From Gari tellinella (taxonomy: Eukaryota > Mollusca > Bivalvia > Cardiida > Psammobiidae), in assembly GCA_922989275.2 (NCBI GenBank), contig OV277870.1, positions 32,422,356 to 32,486,355 on the forward strand: a stretch of DNA of 64,000 bases, in the 5' to 3' direction. The translations under genes and the position numbers were made by a program. Numbering within the stretch: position 1 is the stretch's first letter; every line of letters starts with the position of its first letter. The notes under the pieces are model-generated. The model had not been told where the DNA came from and did not search any database. It saw only the letters and a program-made list of their open reading frames with translations. Positions 23,252 to 35,189 of this stretch are shown piece by piece.

Positions 23252-24455
23252 TAGCTCACCTGGCACAAAGTGCAAGGTGAGCTATTTTGATCGTCCTCTG
23301 TCTGTTGTCCGTCTGTTCGTCATTCATCGTCAACAATTTCTTTAAATGACATCTCCTCCTAAACTACTGGATGGATCTTAACTAAACTTGGCAGGAATGA
23401 TCCTTATATGGTCCTCATTGAAAGTTGTTCAAATAGTTTTGATCCGTTGCATATCTAGGTCACAGGAGCTAAAAAATAAATTGTTTCAATAAAAACTTAA
23501 AAAATCTTCTTCTCTGAAACCACAGTGCCCTGAGCTTAGATATTTGGCACAAAGCATCATCTACAGGTCCTCTTTCAAGATTGTTCAAATTATGTCCCTG
23601 GGGTTAAAAATGGCCCCACCCGGGGGTCACAAATTTACATAGAGTTATATAGTGAAATCTTTAAACCTCTTCTTCTCTAAAACTAATATAGCTAGAGCTT
23701 TGATATTTGGCATTGTGTAATTTCTAGAGGTACTTTACCAATACTGTTCAAATGGTTCTGGTCCGTTGCATACAATGTATCTAGGTCACAGGAGCTAAAA
23801 ATAGATTGTTTCAATTAAAAATTAAAAAAATCTTCTTCCCTAAAACCACAGTACCCTGAGCTTAGATATTTGGCACAACTTAGCATCATCTACAGGTCCT
23901 CTATCTATTTCAATTTTGTCCCTGCGGTCAAAAATGACCCCGCTCCGGGGGTCACAAATTTACATAGAGTTATATAGTGACATTTTCAGACCTCTTCTTC
24001 TCTGAAACTAATATAGCTAGAGCTTTCATATTTGGCATGGTAAATTAAAACTAAAACCTTCTTGTCTGCATCATAATGAAGCCACAGTACCCTGAGCTTA
24101 GTAATTTGATACAAACCATCAACTGCAGGTCCTCTATCAAGATTGTTCAAATTATGTCCCTGGGTCAAAAATGACACTGCCCCGGGGGTCACAAATTTAC
24201 ATAGAATTATATAGTGAAATTTTCAAATGGTTTCAGGTCTGTTGCATATCTAGGTCACAGGAGCTAAAAATAGATTTTTTCAATAAAAATCTTCTCTGAA
24301 ACCACAGTACCCTGAGCTTAGCTATTTGACACTCAGTATCATCCAATCAGCAAATGGCACAATCATATTGTCATAATTTCTCAGCTTTCCAAGATATGTT
24401 TCATTTATATCAATGGCTCCAGGTGAGCGATTTAGGGCCGTATACGGCTCTTGTT
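23252..24455. mobile_element. Hairpin-ended element, 'ccccgggggtcac' core
   Basis: The left hairpin tagctcacctggcacaaagt...aggtgagct is followed by a gtccgtctgttcgtc tract. The core is a ~320 bp dimeric unit: one half has aaaatggccccgcccggggg and tacatagagttatatagtga, the other half cgttgcatatctaggtcaca then ggagctaaaaatag. The right end ccaggtgagcgatttagggc then cgtatacggctcttgtt. Related cores are at 28618, 35190, 36110, 41346 and 54884. Confidence 0.75.
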
Positions 24456-25229
24456 TCTATATATTGACACTGAATTAAAAGACTACCTGTTAGTCTTATG
24501 TGACAAGTAACCATGAAATGTGACTCCCTTCGGCAATTATCACCCTGTATTTAAAGATATTAAGGTAGTATTTTGACACTTTCTAGCACATGGTCAATCA
24601 ATTAGTTATTTGTGGTGTGACATTTTACTTAAAAGAGTCATTGTAGGAAATAAATTGAAATGGGTTTATATACTAGTGATAGAGCTTTATGATCTTGTTA
24701 AATGTGTGTAAATTGTATATACATGTATGTATTTAAGCCTAATCAATTATTCTAAATTAATAAAAATGTCATTCAAAAATATCTTACTGTAACTTTGTAT
24801 CCATAAAATTAATGAGCTTCTATTATTACTTTACTAAAATATCTTCTGATTAATTATTGTATAGCACATGTATCAAAGTATGTGTATATGTACTTGTCAC
24901 ATTTGCTTCAAGCTTACAATTAGGTACAAAATGTTTGTTGAAAATGAGTTTTATAAAAACATTATATTTTTCAAATGCACTTAAGTTACAGATTATTTCA
25001 AATGTATTTAATTCTTAGTTTATTACTAAATTACAATTATTCCAGTTATTATATTCATTGAATCATAAATAGCTATCACACATATGCATATGTACATAAC
25101 TAATTGCACTACATCAAAATTGTGCCTGTTTTAAGAGACTACCTGTCATAAGTGACCTTATTTGCGAAGTCCCATGGATTTAGGTCTCTTAATACAGGTT
25201 TGACATTACCCATTTTTAGCTTGACATTT
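24456..25229. other. Intronic sequence, nothing recognised
   Basis: AT-rich unique sequence. A tagagactacctgtcata segment is present twice (near 23207 and 25134), flanking the element at 23252. Confidence 0.4.
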
Positions 25230-26148
25230 TAGCTCACCTGGCACGATGAGCTATTGTGATCGCCCTATGTCCGTCGTCAACTTTTTCTTTAAAGATCTTC
25301 TTCTTGGAAACTACTGGGTCAATTTCATCAAAACTTCATAGGATTGTTCCTTGTGAGGTTTTCTCTCAGATTTCTTCAAATATAGGTCATCCATGTGAAA
25401 TTGTGGTTGCCATGGCAACCAATTGAAAAAACTTTAAAACTCTTCTTGTCAAAAACTACTTGTCTGAATTAAAAATAATTTTACCAAAATGTGCCATTGG
25501 TGACCCTCCATAAGATTTCATAAAATAATGTTCCTATCTTAAAAAACATGGCCGCCAGTGGGTGGGGCAGATTTTCCTTATATGGCTATGTTGTGAAAAC
25601 TTTAAAAAATCTTCTTGTCTGAAACCGCTGATCCAATTTGAAAATAATTTCACACAAATGATCCATGGGTGACCCTCTACCAGATTCTTAAAATAATTTT
25701 GATATCTAAAAAAACATGGCCTGGCGGAAGGGCACTTTTCCTTATGATACTGTATAGTAAAAACTTTAAAAATATTCTTCTGTAAAACTTAGCTGGTCCA
25801 AATTGAAAATAACTGCACAAATGATTCATGGGTGACTCTCTATCAGAGTTTTTTAAAATAATTTTGATATCTAAAAAAACATGGCCGCCAGTGGGTGGGG
25901 CACGTTTTCCTTATGATACTGTATAGTAAAAACTTAAAAAAAATTATTCTGTGAAACTGCTGGTCCAAATTGAAAATAATTGTACATAAATGATCCATTG
26001 ATGACTCTCAACCAGATTTCTTAAAATAATTTTGTCATCTTTTAAAACATTGCCACCAGTGTAAGGGGCAAGTTTTCCTTATATTTCTATAAAGAAAATC
26101 TTTAAAAATCTTCTTCTGTAAACAATTGGTCTGATTTAAGAATATTTT
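25230..26148. mobile_element. Left part of a hairpin-ended element ('catggccgcc' core), truncated
   Basis: The left end is tagctcacctggcacgatgagct, a hairpin that has lost one side. About five core units follow. The right end is absent: at 26149 the sequence passes directly into the next element. No remnant right end is found after 27071, so this is a truncation rather than simple nesting. Confidence 0.65.
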
Positions 26149-27071
26149 TAGCTCGACTTTTTCGAAAAGTCGAGCTATTGTCGTCACCCTGTCATCTGTG
26201 TCTGCGTCAGCGTTTGTGTCTGCGTCACCGTCTGCGTGGTTAAGTTTTTAGAATAAGGTTTTTGTAAGACACCATATCTCAATAACTATCACAGGTATCC
26301 ATTTGAAACTTGGAATACTTGTTAAGTATTCAAAGGGGCAACTCATTACAACAAGGTAGATAACTCTTGGATTTGTGATTTCAGAGTTATTGCCCTTGTT
26401 TTATTTACTTAAAAATTGTAAATTAACATATCTAAATAACTATGAAAGATATTAACTTGAAACTTTGAATACTTGTTAAGTATCAAAAGGGCAACTCATT
26501 ACAACATGGCAGGTAACCCTGAGATTTGTCATTTCAGAGTTATTGTCGTTGTTTTATTTACTTAAAATTTGTAAATTGGAATATCTAAATAACTGTCGAA
26601 GGTATTAACTTGAAACTTTAAATACTTGTGTAATATATCAAAAGGGCAACTCATTAAAACAAGAAAGGTGACCTGGGGATGTGGCATTCCAGAGTTATTG
26701 CCCTTGTTATTATTTACATAAAACTTGTAAATTGAAATTCCTTAATAACTACCATAGGTATTAACTTGAAACTTAAAAAATAAGTTATTAATTTCAAACT
26801 TTCAATATATTTGAATACTTGTTTAGTATCAAAAAGGCAACTCATTACAACAAGGCAGGTAAAGCAGGCAAAGATATTGTCCTTGTTTTGACTTATAGTT
26901 TACTTTAAATGGAATGTAGACTGTCCAAGTATGTTTGAGTTGTTGTTGCTTACAAACTTCTATGATCAAGAGGGCATTTAACACCCATACACATTCTTTA
27001 AGTTTGGAAAATGTAGCCGTCTCAAGTATATGAAAGTCCAGTGTCCAGCACCCCTTTGCAGTGCTCTCGTT
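26149..27071. mobile_element. Hairpin-ended element, 'aaaagggcaactcattacaa' core, copy 1
   Basis: The left hairpin tagctcgactttttcgaaaa then gtcgagct is perfect (agctcgactttttcg/cgaaaagtcgagct) and is followed by cgtcaccctgtcatctgtgt. Core units of ~140 bp contain aagtatcaaaagggcaactc, aggtaaccctgggatttgtc and gagttattgcccttgtttta. The right end agcacccctttgcagtgctctcgtt forms a second hairpin. Copy 2 is at 29675-31189. Confidence 0.75.
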
Positions 27072-28102
27072 ATACACCTGTCTTCAGACAGGACATATTA
27101 TGTTATGGCCTTGTCCATCCGTCTGTCTGTCCATGCCTATGCTAGGATACTTATGTGGCTAAAATTCTTAGCCCCATAATAGAAAACCATTAACCTGACC
27201 GTCTCTTGTGACATTAACCTGGCCATTTCTTGAGACATTGACCTGGCCAGTTGTGGGACATAGGGGTAGGGGTAGCCTCCAGATCATTCTATTCCAAGTT
27301 AGAGCAAAAAGAAAATGTCTCGTGTGTGGCTAGCCATGCAAGAGAAAACGATAGAAAATAGCCACATAAGTATCCTAACGTAAGTACGTCTGTCCGCCCA
27401 TCAGTCCGTTAACTTTTTCTTGTCCGCTCTCTAACTCAAACAAACTTATTTCAATCCTTTTGAAACTTGGTCATAATGTCTCCGTCAATTTGGATAGCCA
27501 GCAAGATGGATCCAGACATTCAAGAGTTATGCCCCTTATATAGTCAAAATTGGGCACTTTTAAGTGAATTAAGGCTTGTCCGCTCTTTAACTCAAATAAA
27601 TTTATTCTAATCCTTTTGAAACTTGGTATACATGTAGAGAAACTTGGTATACATGCTTAGATGTTAAAAATTTATGCCACTTTTGTCGTAAAAATGGGCA
27701 CTTTTTAGTAAATTTTGGCTTGTTCCCTCTCTAACTCAAACAAATTTATTCCAATCCTTTTGAAACTTGGTCAGCTTGTATATGACAATAATGTCTGGGT
27801 CAAATTAATTAATCAGCTAGATTGCTACTGAAATTCAGGAGTAGTGCCCCTTTCATTGTCTAAAATGGGCATTTTTGTAAAATTTATCTATATGTTTAAT
27901 TCCTTTCAGATTTGATATGGTGATACAATGAAGAAGAGAAGGGATTGGAAATATATTACGGGTTTTCCATGTGACTCTTTATTTTCAGAGTTATGCCCCT
28001 TTTCCCCTTTTGTTTACTTTACCTTAATAGGGTTTTAGTATGGCTACATTTTAAGATGAAATTGGCGGGTGTATAATGTGCCCAGCTTGCGGTGCTCTTG
28101 TT
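27071..28102. mobile_element. Hairpin-ended element, 'ctctaactcaaacaaattta' core
   Basis: The left end tatacacctgtcttcagaca then gg has the hairpin cctgtcttcagacagg. The inverted partner gggtgtata lies near the right end, which reads cccagcttgcggtgctcttgtt. The core repeats ctcaaacaaatttattccaa and tccttttgaaacttggt. It abuts the previous element with no spacer. The block aacctggccagttgtgggac at 27180-27300 is shared with 3570-3680. Confidence 0.65.
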
Positions 28103-28436
28103 GTGGTTTCAGCTCATTATCTCAGTCATACATTGACATTTTCAACGGAAATTTCAGATATAGGTACATAATGAGAACTTAAGTGGTGCCGCTTGGAGCA
28201 TCCGTGTCACACGGACACATTTCTAGTCATTATAAATATACAATGGTGATCTAATTTTAAGACTATGCAGTGTATGTCTAATTGTCAATACAACAGAACA
28301 GAAATTGAAAATTGTATTAAGTAGCCGACAATAGTTGCAGATGAAAACAATACCCTGCATTTAAAGGTTTAGTGTTTGTCTTGGCTGACTTTAGACTGTA
28401 TAGTTTATATGGTATGATAATTCTTTCTCCTTTCAG

Positions 28437-28488
28437 TGTTTCCAGCTGGTATGCTACAACCACCATTCTACAGTGAATATTTTCCAAA
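28437..28488 (+). CDS. M13 zinc metallopeptidase, internal exon 5 of 7 visible
   Basis: The acceptor is tttcag at 28431-28436 and the donor is GTAAGT at 28489. The exon is 52 bp and encodes VFPAGMLQPPFYSEYFP plus two bases of a Lys codon. VFPAG.LQPPF is one of the most conserved strings of the M13 family, shortly before the zinc helix. Met in place of the usual Ile (AGML) is also seen in some family members. The intron that follows is ~18.7 kb. Confidence 0.92.
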
Positions 28489-28617
28489 GTAAGTTTTTAT
28501 TATACAAATATAGAATACTGCCAAGAGAAACCTGGCTTTTATATTTGAAGTCACGTATCCTTTACTAGTTCCGTCCTTGTTTGGATTCATCAGAAGGAAT
28601 GAGATGAACCATTGTGG

Positions 28618-29485
28618 TAGCTCACCCGAGCACGAAGTGCTCAAGGTGAGCTTTTGTGATCCATCTTTTTCCGGCGTATGTCGTCGTGTGTCGTGTATCA
28701 ACAATTTCTTCAAACATCTTCTTCTTCAAAACCACATGCTTGTTTTCAACCAAACTTCACAAGTATGTTCCTTGGATCAAGCTCTTTCAAAGTTGTTCAA
28801 AGAATTTGAAACAATGCAGAACTCTGGAAGCCATGGCAATTGTTACCAAAGTGAAAAAATAAAGAAATCTTAAAAATCTTCTCAACAAAAACCACAAGGG
28901 CCAGAGCTTAGATATTTGGCACATAGCATCATCTATTGGTCCTCTATCAAGATTGTACAAAATTTGATCCTGGGGTCAGAATTGGCCCTGCCCCGTGGAT
29001 CACCTTTTTACATAGAGTTATATAGTGAAATGTTCAAACACATTTTTCTCTGAAACCAATATGGCCAGAGCTTTTATATTTGGCAATGAGTAATGTCTAG
29101 AGGTCCTTCACATATGTTGACAAATTGGTTCTGGTCTGTTGCATATCTGGGTCACTGGAGCTAAACAAAGATTTTTTCAATGAAAACTTTAAAAATCTTC
29201 TTGTCTGTAACCAACATACACTGAGCTTAGATATTTTGCACATATCATTGTCTACAGGTTCTCTATCAAAGTTGTTCAAATTTTGTCCCTGGGGCCAAAA
29301 TTGGCCCCGCCCCCGGGGTCGCCGTTTTACGTAGAGTTATATATTGAAATGTTCAAACAAATTTTCTCTGAAACCATTATGGCCAGAGCTTTGATATTTG
29401 GCATGGTGTTACTTCTAGAGGTCCTTCACATATGTTGTCGAATTGGTGCAGGTCTCTTGAATATCTGGTTCACTGGAGCTAAAGA
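28618..29485. mobile_element. Hairpin-ended element ('ccccgggg' core), right end missing
   Basis: The left end tagctcacccgagcacgaag then tgctcaaggtgagct is a good hairpin. Two dimeric ~320 bp core units follow. The sequence leaves the family at about 29485 inside a 'ggagctaaa' box, without the gtgagcgattt right end. It lies only 130 bp after exon 5. Confidence 0.65.
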
Positions 29486-29674
29486 TCACTTTGCAATCTA
29501 AAGTACAGATGGTTGCTGTCTAAATTATGTTTACCCTGCTTTAAGCAGTCACCTGTATTCTAAAATATTTCTGCTATTTCAATTACTGATGATTTAATAT
29601 AGGAGTGTAAAATCAAGTTATTACAAATAGACTAAATCTCTTAGAATTCAGCATTGCAAATAACTGTTTAATTT

Positions 29675-31189
29675 TAGGTTGACTTTTTCGAAAAGTCAAG
29701 CTATTGTCGTCACCATGTCGTCTGCGTCTTTGTCAGCGTCAGCGTCTGCGTCGGTTAAGTTTTTTGCTTAAGGTTTTTGTAAGAGTTGATTTCTCAATAA
29801 CTATCAAAGGTATCCATTTGAAACTTGGAATAGTTGTTCAGTATCAAAAGGGCAACTCATAGCAACAAGGCTGGTAACCCTGGGATTTGTCATTTTAGAG
29901 TTATTGCCCTTGTTTTATTTACTTAAAAATTGTAAATTAACATATCTAAATAACTATGAAAGATATCAACTTGAAACTTGGAACAGTTATTCAATATCAA
30001 AAGGGCAACTAATTACAACAAGGCAGGTAACCCTGGGATTTGTCATTTCAGAGTTATTGCCCTTGTTTTATTTACTTCAAAATTGTAAATTAACATATAT
30101 ATCTAAATAACTATGAAAGATATTAACTTGAACCTTTGAATAGTTATTCAGTATCAAAAGGGCAACTCATTACAACAAGACAGGTAACCCTGAGATTTGT
30201 GGATCCAGAGTTATTGCCCTTGTTTTATTTACTTAAAAGTTATAAGTTAACATATTGCCCTTGTTTTATTTACTTAAAAGTTATAAATTAACATATCTAA
30301 ATAACTATGAAAGATATTAACTTGAAACTTTGAATACTTGTTAAGTATCAAAAGGACAACTCATTACAACAAGATAGGTTACTCTGTGATTTGTTATTCT
30401 AGAGTATTTGCCCTTGATTTATTTACTTAAAACTTGTAAATTGAAATATCTTAATAACTGTCAAAGGTATTAACTTGAAACTTTAAATACTTGTGTTATA
30501 TCAAAAGGGCAACTCATTCAAACAAGAAAGGTGACCGGGGATGTGCCATTCCAGAGTTATTGCCCTTGTTTTTATTTACCTAAAACTTGTAAATTGAAAT
30601 TTCTCAATAATTACCATAGGTATTTACTTGAAACTTTAAATACTTGTTAAGTATCAAAAGGACAACTCATTACATGAAGGCAGGTAACCCTGGGTTTTGT
30701 GATTCCAGAGTAATTGCCCTAGTTTTGACTTTTTAGAATTTAATTAGATTTTTCAATAATTACCATAGGTATTAACTTGAAACTTTGAATACTTGTTCAG
30801 TTTCAAAAGGGCATCACCTTTCAACAAAGCAGATAACCACGGGATTTGTCATTGCAGAGTTATTGCCCTTGTTTGTTTAACAATTTGTATATGAAAATCA
30901 GTACCTGTAGAAAGTTATTAATTTCAAACTTCCAATATATTTGATTACTTGTTTAGTTTCAAAAGGATCTCATTACAACAAGGCAGGTAAAGCAGGCAAA
31001 GATATTGTCCTTCTTTTGACTTATAGTTTACTTTGAATGGATTGTAGACTGTCCAAGTATTAAGTTGTTGTTGCTTACAAACTTCTATGATCAATAGGGC
31101 ATTAAACACCCATACACATTCTTTAAGTTTGAAAAATATAGCCGTCTCAAGTATATGAAAGTCGAGCACCCATTTGCGGTGCTCTCGTT
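29675..31189. mobile_element. Hairpin-ended element, 'aaaagggcaactcattacaa' core, copy 2
   Basis: The left hairpin taggttgactttttcgaaaa then gtcaagct pairs as in copy 1, with matching base changes on one arm. About nine ~140 bp units follow, some repeated in short direct form near 30225-30290. The right end is gcacccatttgcggtgctctcgtt. Copy 2 is longer than copy 1 (1515 versus 923 bp), mainly by unit number. Confidence 0.75.
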
Positions 31190-31498
31190 TAATTTTGAAA
31201 TTACAAGAAATATTGTAAATCTGCGTTTAAAATATTCATGCAAAATGAATGATAGGAAATGATCAGCAAATTAACTGTGAATTGCTAGCATAATTCATGT
31301 ACATGTATTTTGTCAATCATTTTACATGTACATGAACATAAAAAAGGTATCACATCAACATGTACTTGGAATTGAACTTTGAGTTTATCTGACCACTAAG
31401 ATCAGTAACACATTCCTATGAAACTAATCCTGGATCCATATACATGTAATTTACAAGCAGACCCAAACATGTATCAAATTTTAAATAAATGTAAACTT

Positions 31499-31973
31499 AT
31501 CAAAAGTAAAAGACAAGCTCTAAACTTAAAGAAACTACTTACCAGAGCTAAATTTACAGAGAAACAACATGTATACATTATAAAGTAACAAAATGTAATA
31601 AATCTAACTGTTCATTATGTCAACATATTAAAGAAAGCGAATTTTATAATTTTAAAGGAATGAAATTTTATGTAAACCAATCAATGTCATGTGATGTTCA
31701 AAATGTATTATTTGTTCTTACATGCACTGGATGCGGAGAATACTATATTAGTCAAACTGGAGACAAACTTAGGTCAAGAAGAACAGTTCACTCACAAGAG
31801 ATCCTTCAACAAGACAAATTCCTTTAAGCGCTCATTTAGAAAAATGCGGGAAGAAAATCTTAAATTATGAAATGTTTCATTTTTTTAAATTAAAGACAAA
31901 TAGTGTTTCAGCTAGGCTAACGAAAGAAGAATATTTTATATCTAAATTCAAACCAGTTTTAAATGCTCAATAA
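31499..31973 (+). pseudogene. Penelope-like element: zinc-knuckle linker and GIY-YIG endonuclease domain (decayed)
   Basis: In + frames the segments read SKRQALNLKKLLTRAKFTEK, then after a frameshift near 31575 KVTKCNKSNCSLCQHI, VNQSMSCDVQNVLFVLTCTG and CGEYYISQTGDKLRSRRTVH. After a second frameshift near 31807 come IPLSAHLEKCGKKILNYEMF and then SARLTKEEYFISKFKPVLN with a TAA stop at 31971. Cysteine pairs followed by a Y-I-x-Q-T...R..R...H pattern fit the GIY-YIG nuclease module at the C-terminus of EN-containing Penelope-like elements; the Gly of YIG is Ser here. The RT domain is not found upstream. Non-functional. Confidence 0.7.
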
Positions 31974-32160
31974 ATACCTCCCTTTAAAAAATACGCAGTT
32001 ACATACCTTAGATGTACGTCAACAGGAAGTAACAACGTAGACAACATAGTAACGACGTCATGACGTCATATAACATTATTATTGCGCCTGATGATATGGT
32101 GAAACGCGTCGCGCATTGTTTAAGGTAATAAAATTGTTTTTTAAAAAGCCTAATACATCA
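31974..32160 (+). mobile_element. 3' tail of the Penelope-like element, with a hammerhead-like core
   Basis: After the stop, the tail contains taacgacgtcatgacgtcat, a ctgatga...gaaacgcgtc motif at 32088-32110 and ends aaaagcctaatacatcattt. The same tail, diverged, is at 36815-36930. The CTGATGA/GAAA motif is annotated separately. Confidence 0.55.
32083..32115 (+). ncRNA. Hammerhead-ribozyme-like core (stem II weak)
   Basis: Order along the strand: stem I half tgcgc, CTGATGA (32088-32094), tatggt, GAAA (32101-32104), cgcg, T-C (32109-32110), then gcgca, which pairs perfectly with the first half (5 bp). Stem III would be A-U and C-G closed by a 2 nt loop, as in the minimal type I hammerheads described in Penelope-like elements. 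The six bases between CTGATGA and GAAA do not form a convincing stem II, so it may be inactive. Confidence 0.4.
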
Positions 32161-32164
32161 TTTT

Positions 32165-32560
32165 TAGCTCACCTGAGCCGAAGGCTCAAGGTGAGCTGTT
32201 GTGATCGTCCGTCTGTCCGTCTGTCCATCTGTCCGTCCGTTCAAATTTACTTCAAGCGACATCTCCTCTGAAACCGCGAGTTTGAGGGAAAAACTAAATT
32301 GCTGACGGTGTTCCTTAGATGCTTCTCTACAGAAATTGTTAAAATAAAATTCATTGGTGGACTACTTATTGAAATTTATTAAAAAAAGTGAAAAACTTTA
32401 AACAATTTTTTTGTAAAAAACCACTGTTCCCACACCTTAGATATTGCATGAATAGTATCTTCTACTAAATCACTTTCAAAATTGTAAAAAATCAAAACCC
32501 TAGGGTCAAATTTGACTCAACCCTGACCATATCAGTGTTTTTTGATGCAGGTCTGACAGT
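32165..32560. mobile_element. Left part of a hairpin-ended element, truncated
   Basis: The left end tagctcacctgagccgaagg then ctcaaggtgagct is a perfect hairpin, followed by gtccgtctgtccgtctgtcc. About one and a half diverged core units follow before similarity fades near 32560. It starts directly after the Penelope tail. Confidence 0.6.
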
Positions 32561-32757
32561 AAAAATTCTCTAATGATCCGTTTTTATACAGACCCATTGT
32601 ATCTTCCAGGCTAAGAAGCTACCCTTATACTAAATGCAACATTTTTGCAAACAGTTTGGATCCAAGTCAGATGCCACATAATGCTGCATCTAATCTGGAT
32701 CTAAACTATTTGCCACTCATTTACATATTATGTTTAGAAAATATAAGTTATTATTTT

Positions 32758-33984
32758 TAGCTCACCTCGCACGAAGTGCCAAGGTGAGCTATTGTGATCG
32801 CCCTGTGTCCGTTGTCGTCCGTTGTCAGTCGTCTGTCGTCCGTCGTCAAACTTTTTGTTCAAAGATCTTCTTCTTGGAAACCACTGGGCCAATTTCATCA
32901 AAACTTCATAGGATTGTTCCTTGTAGGGTACTCTCTCAGATTTCTTCAAATATAGGTGATCCAATTGAAATTGTGGTTGCCATGGCAACCAATTGAAAAA
33001 ACTTTAAAAATCTTCTTGTCAAAAACTACAGGTCCGAATTCAAAATAATTTTACCCAAATGTGCCATTGGTGACCCTCTATCAGATTCTTAAAATAATTT
33101 TCCTATCTTAAAAAACATGGCCGCTAGTGGGTGGGGCAGATTTTCCTTATATGGCTATATAGTGAAAACTTAAAAAAATCTTCTTGTCAAAAACTACTGG
33201 TCCGATTTGAAAGTAATTTTATACAAATGATCTATGGGTGACCCTCTACCAGATTTCTTAAAATTATTTTGATATCTAAAAAACATGGCCGCCAGTGGGT
33301 GGGGCAAGGTTTCCTTATGTTACTATATAGTAAAATCTTTAAAAATCTTCTTCTCTGAAACTACTGGTCCAAATTGAAAATAATTTTACACAAATGGTCA
33401 ATTGATGATCTTCTACCAGATTTCTTAAAATCATTTTGTTATCTTAAAAAACATGGCCGCCAGTTGGTGGGGCAAGTTTTCCTTATATTACTGTATAGTA
33501 AAAACTTTAAAAATCTTCTTCTCTGAAACTGCTGGTCCAAATTAGAAATAATTTTACACAAATGGTCAATTGATGACCCTCTACCAGATTTCTTAAAATC
33601 ATTTTGTTATCTAAAAAAACATGGCTGCCAGTGGGTGGGGCACGTTTTCCTTATGTTACTGTATAGTAAAAACTTTAACAATCTTCTTCTCTGAAACTAC
33701 TGGGCTAAATTAAAAATAATTTTACATAAAGGGTCAATTGATGACCCTCTACTAGATTTCTTAAAATTATTTTGATATCTAAAAAAACATGGCCACCAGT
33801 GGGTGGGGTACATTTTCCTTATGTTACTGTATAGTAAAAACTTTAAAAATCTTCTTCTCTGAAACTACTGGGCCAAAGTAGAAATAATTTTACACAAAGG
33901 GTCAATTGATGACCCTCTACCAGATTTCTTAAAATCATTTTGTTATCTTAAAAAACATGGCCGCCAGTGGGAGGGGCAGGTTTT
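32758..33984. mobile_element. Hairpin-ended element, 'catggccgccagtgggtgggg' core, right end missing
   Basis: The left hairpin tagctcacctcgcacgaagt...gtgagct is present. About seven ~165 bp units carry catggccgccagtgggtggg and the box aaaatcttcttctctgaaac. It breaks off within a unit at 33984, where the next element starts with its own hairpin. Confidence 0.7.
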
Positions 33985-34726
33985 TAGCTTACCTGGCAGG
34001 AAGTGCCAAGGTGAGCTATTGTGATCGCCCTGTGTCCGTAAAGATCTTCCTCTTGAAAACCATTGGGCCAATTTCATTAAAACTTGATAGGATTATTCCT
34101 GGTAGGGTACTCTCTCTGATTTCTTAAAAAATAGGTCATATTGTTAGAATTGTGGTTGCCATGGTAACCAATTGAAAAACTTTAAAAATCTTCTTGTCAA
34201 AAACTACTGGTCAGAATTAATTATAATTTTACACAAATGGTTCATGGGTGACCCTGTGTCAGATTTCTTGAATTTATTTTCCTAGCTTAAAAAACACATC
34301 TGCCAGTGGGTGGGGGCAGATTTCCCTTATATGAATATAGTGAAAACTTAAAAAATCTTCTTTTCTGAAAATACTGATCCGATTTGAAAGTGATATTGCA
34401 CAAATGATCTACAGGTGATCCTATTCAAGATTTCTTAAAATCATTTTTCTAGCTTGTTAACCTTGTTAACACTCTAGAGGCTACAAATCTCATTGGATCT
34501 TGGTGAAATTTGGTCAGCATGTTTGTCGCATTGATATCTAGGTCAAGTTTGAATATGGGTCATGTCCGGTCAAAAACTAGGTCACTAGGTTAAATCATTG
34601 GAAAATCTTGTTTACACTCTAGATGTTGATTGTGGGTATACATGTCCAGTCATAATCTAGGTCACTATAGGTTAAGTTTGCCAATGTGTACCAGGTGAGC
34701 GATTTAGGGCCATAGTGGCCCTTGTT
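33985..34726. mobile_element. Chimeric hairpin-ended element (two core types)
   Basis: The left end tagcttacctggcaggaagt...gtgagct and three units are of the 'cagtgggtgggg' type. At about 34452 the core switches to the 'ttaacactctagaggctaca' / 'ctaggtcactaggt' type, and the right end ccaggtgagcgatttaggg then ccatagtggcccttgtt is that of the element at 4709-6078. It is therefore a recombinant of two subfamilies with both ends present. Confidence 0.7.
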
Positions 34727-35175
34727 ACATATTTCACATACAAACATTTGGAGCAGACAACAGTTCAGCATGATAATAGTCATTTCTCTCTGAGACCGTC
34801 TCTTATTGCATAACTGACCCATAGCTAGCTCTGAACTCAGGTCACTGAGATACATAACAGAAATGATAGTGATATCTGCTATTTTATGCTCAAGCACAAC
34901 TTAGTTCGAGGCATATTACTTGTGGTCTGTCTGTTTGTTTGTTTGTGTTTTGTTTGTTTGTTTATCTTTCTGTCTATCAGTCCACAATTAATTCTTTGCC
35001 ATAAACAGTATGGATCCATGTCAGATGCCACATCTAATCTGGATCCAAACTATTTGCCACTCATTTACATATAGTTTCTTATATTTAGAAAATGTAAATA
35101 ATGATATTTATTAACCTATTAACCCATACATATTCCTTTTTATGTCTTTAATTTATTCTTCCACAGAAGAAAATA
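34727..35175. other. Intron with (TTTG)n and a gatcag-type hairpin
   Basis: (tttg)n-like tract at about 34928-34970, and a palindrome at 34998-35060 (gtatggatccatgtcagatg / catctaatctggatccaaac) nearly identical to one at 32645-32715. Confidence 0.55.
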
Positions 35176-35189
35176 ATTTTACTTTATAC

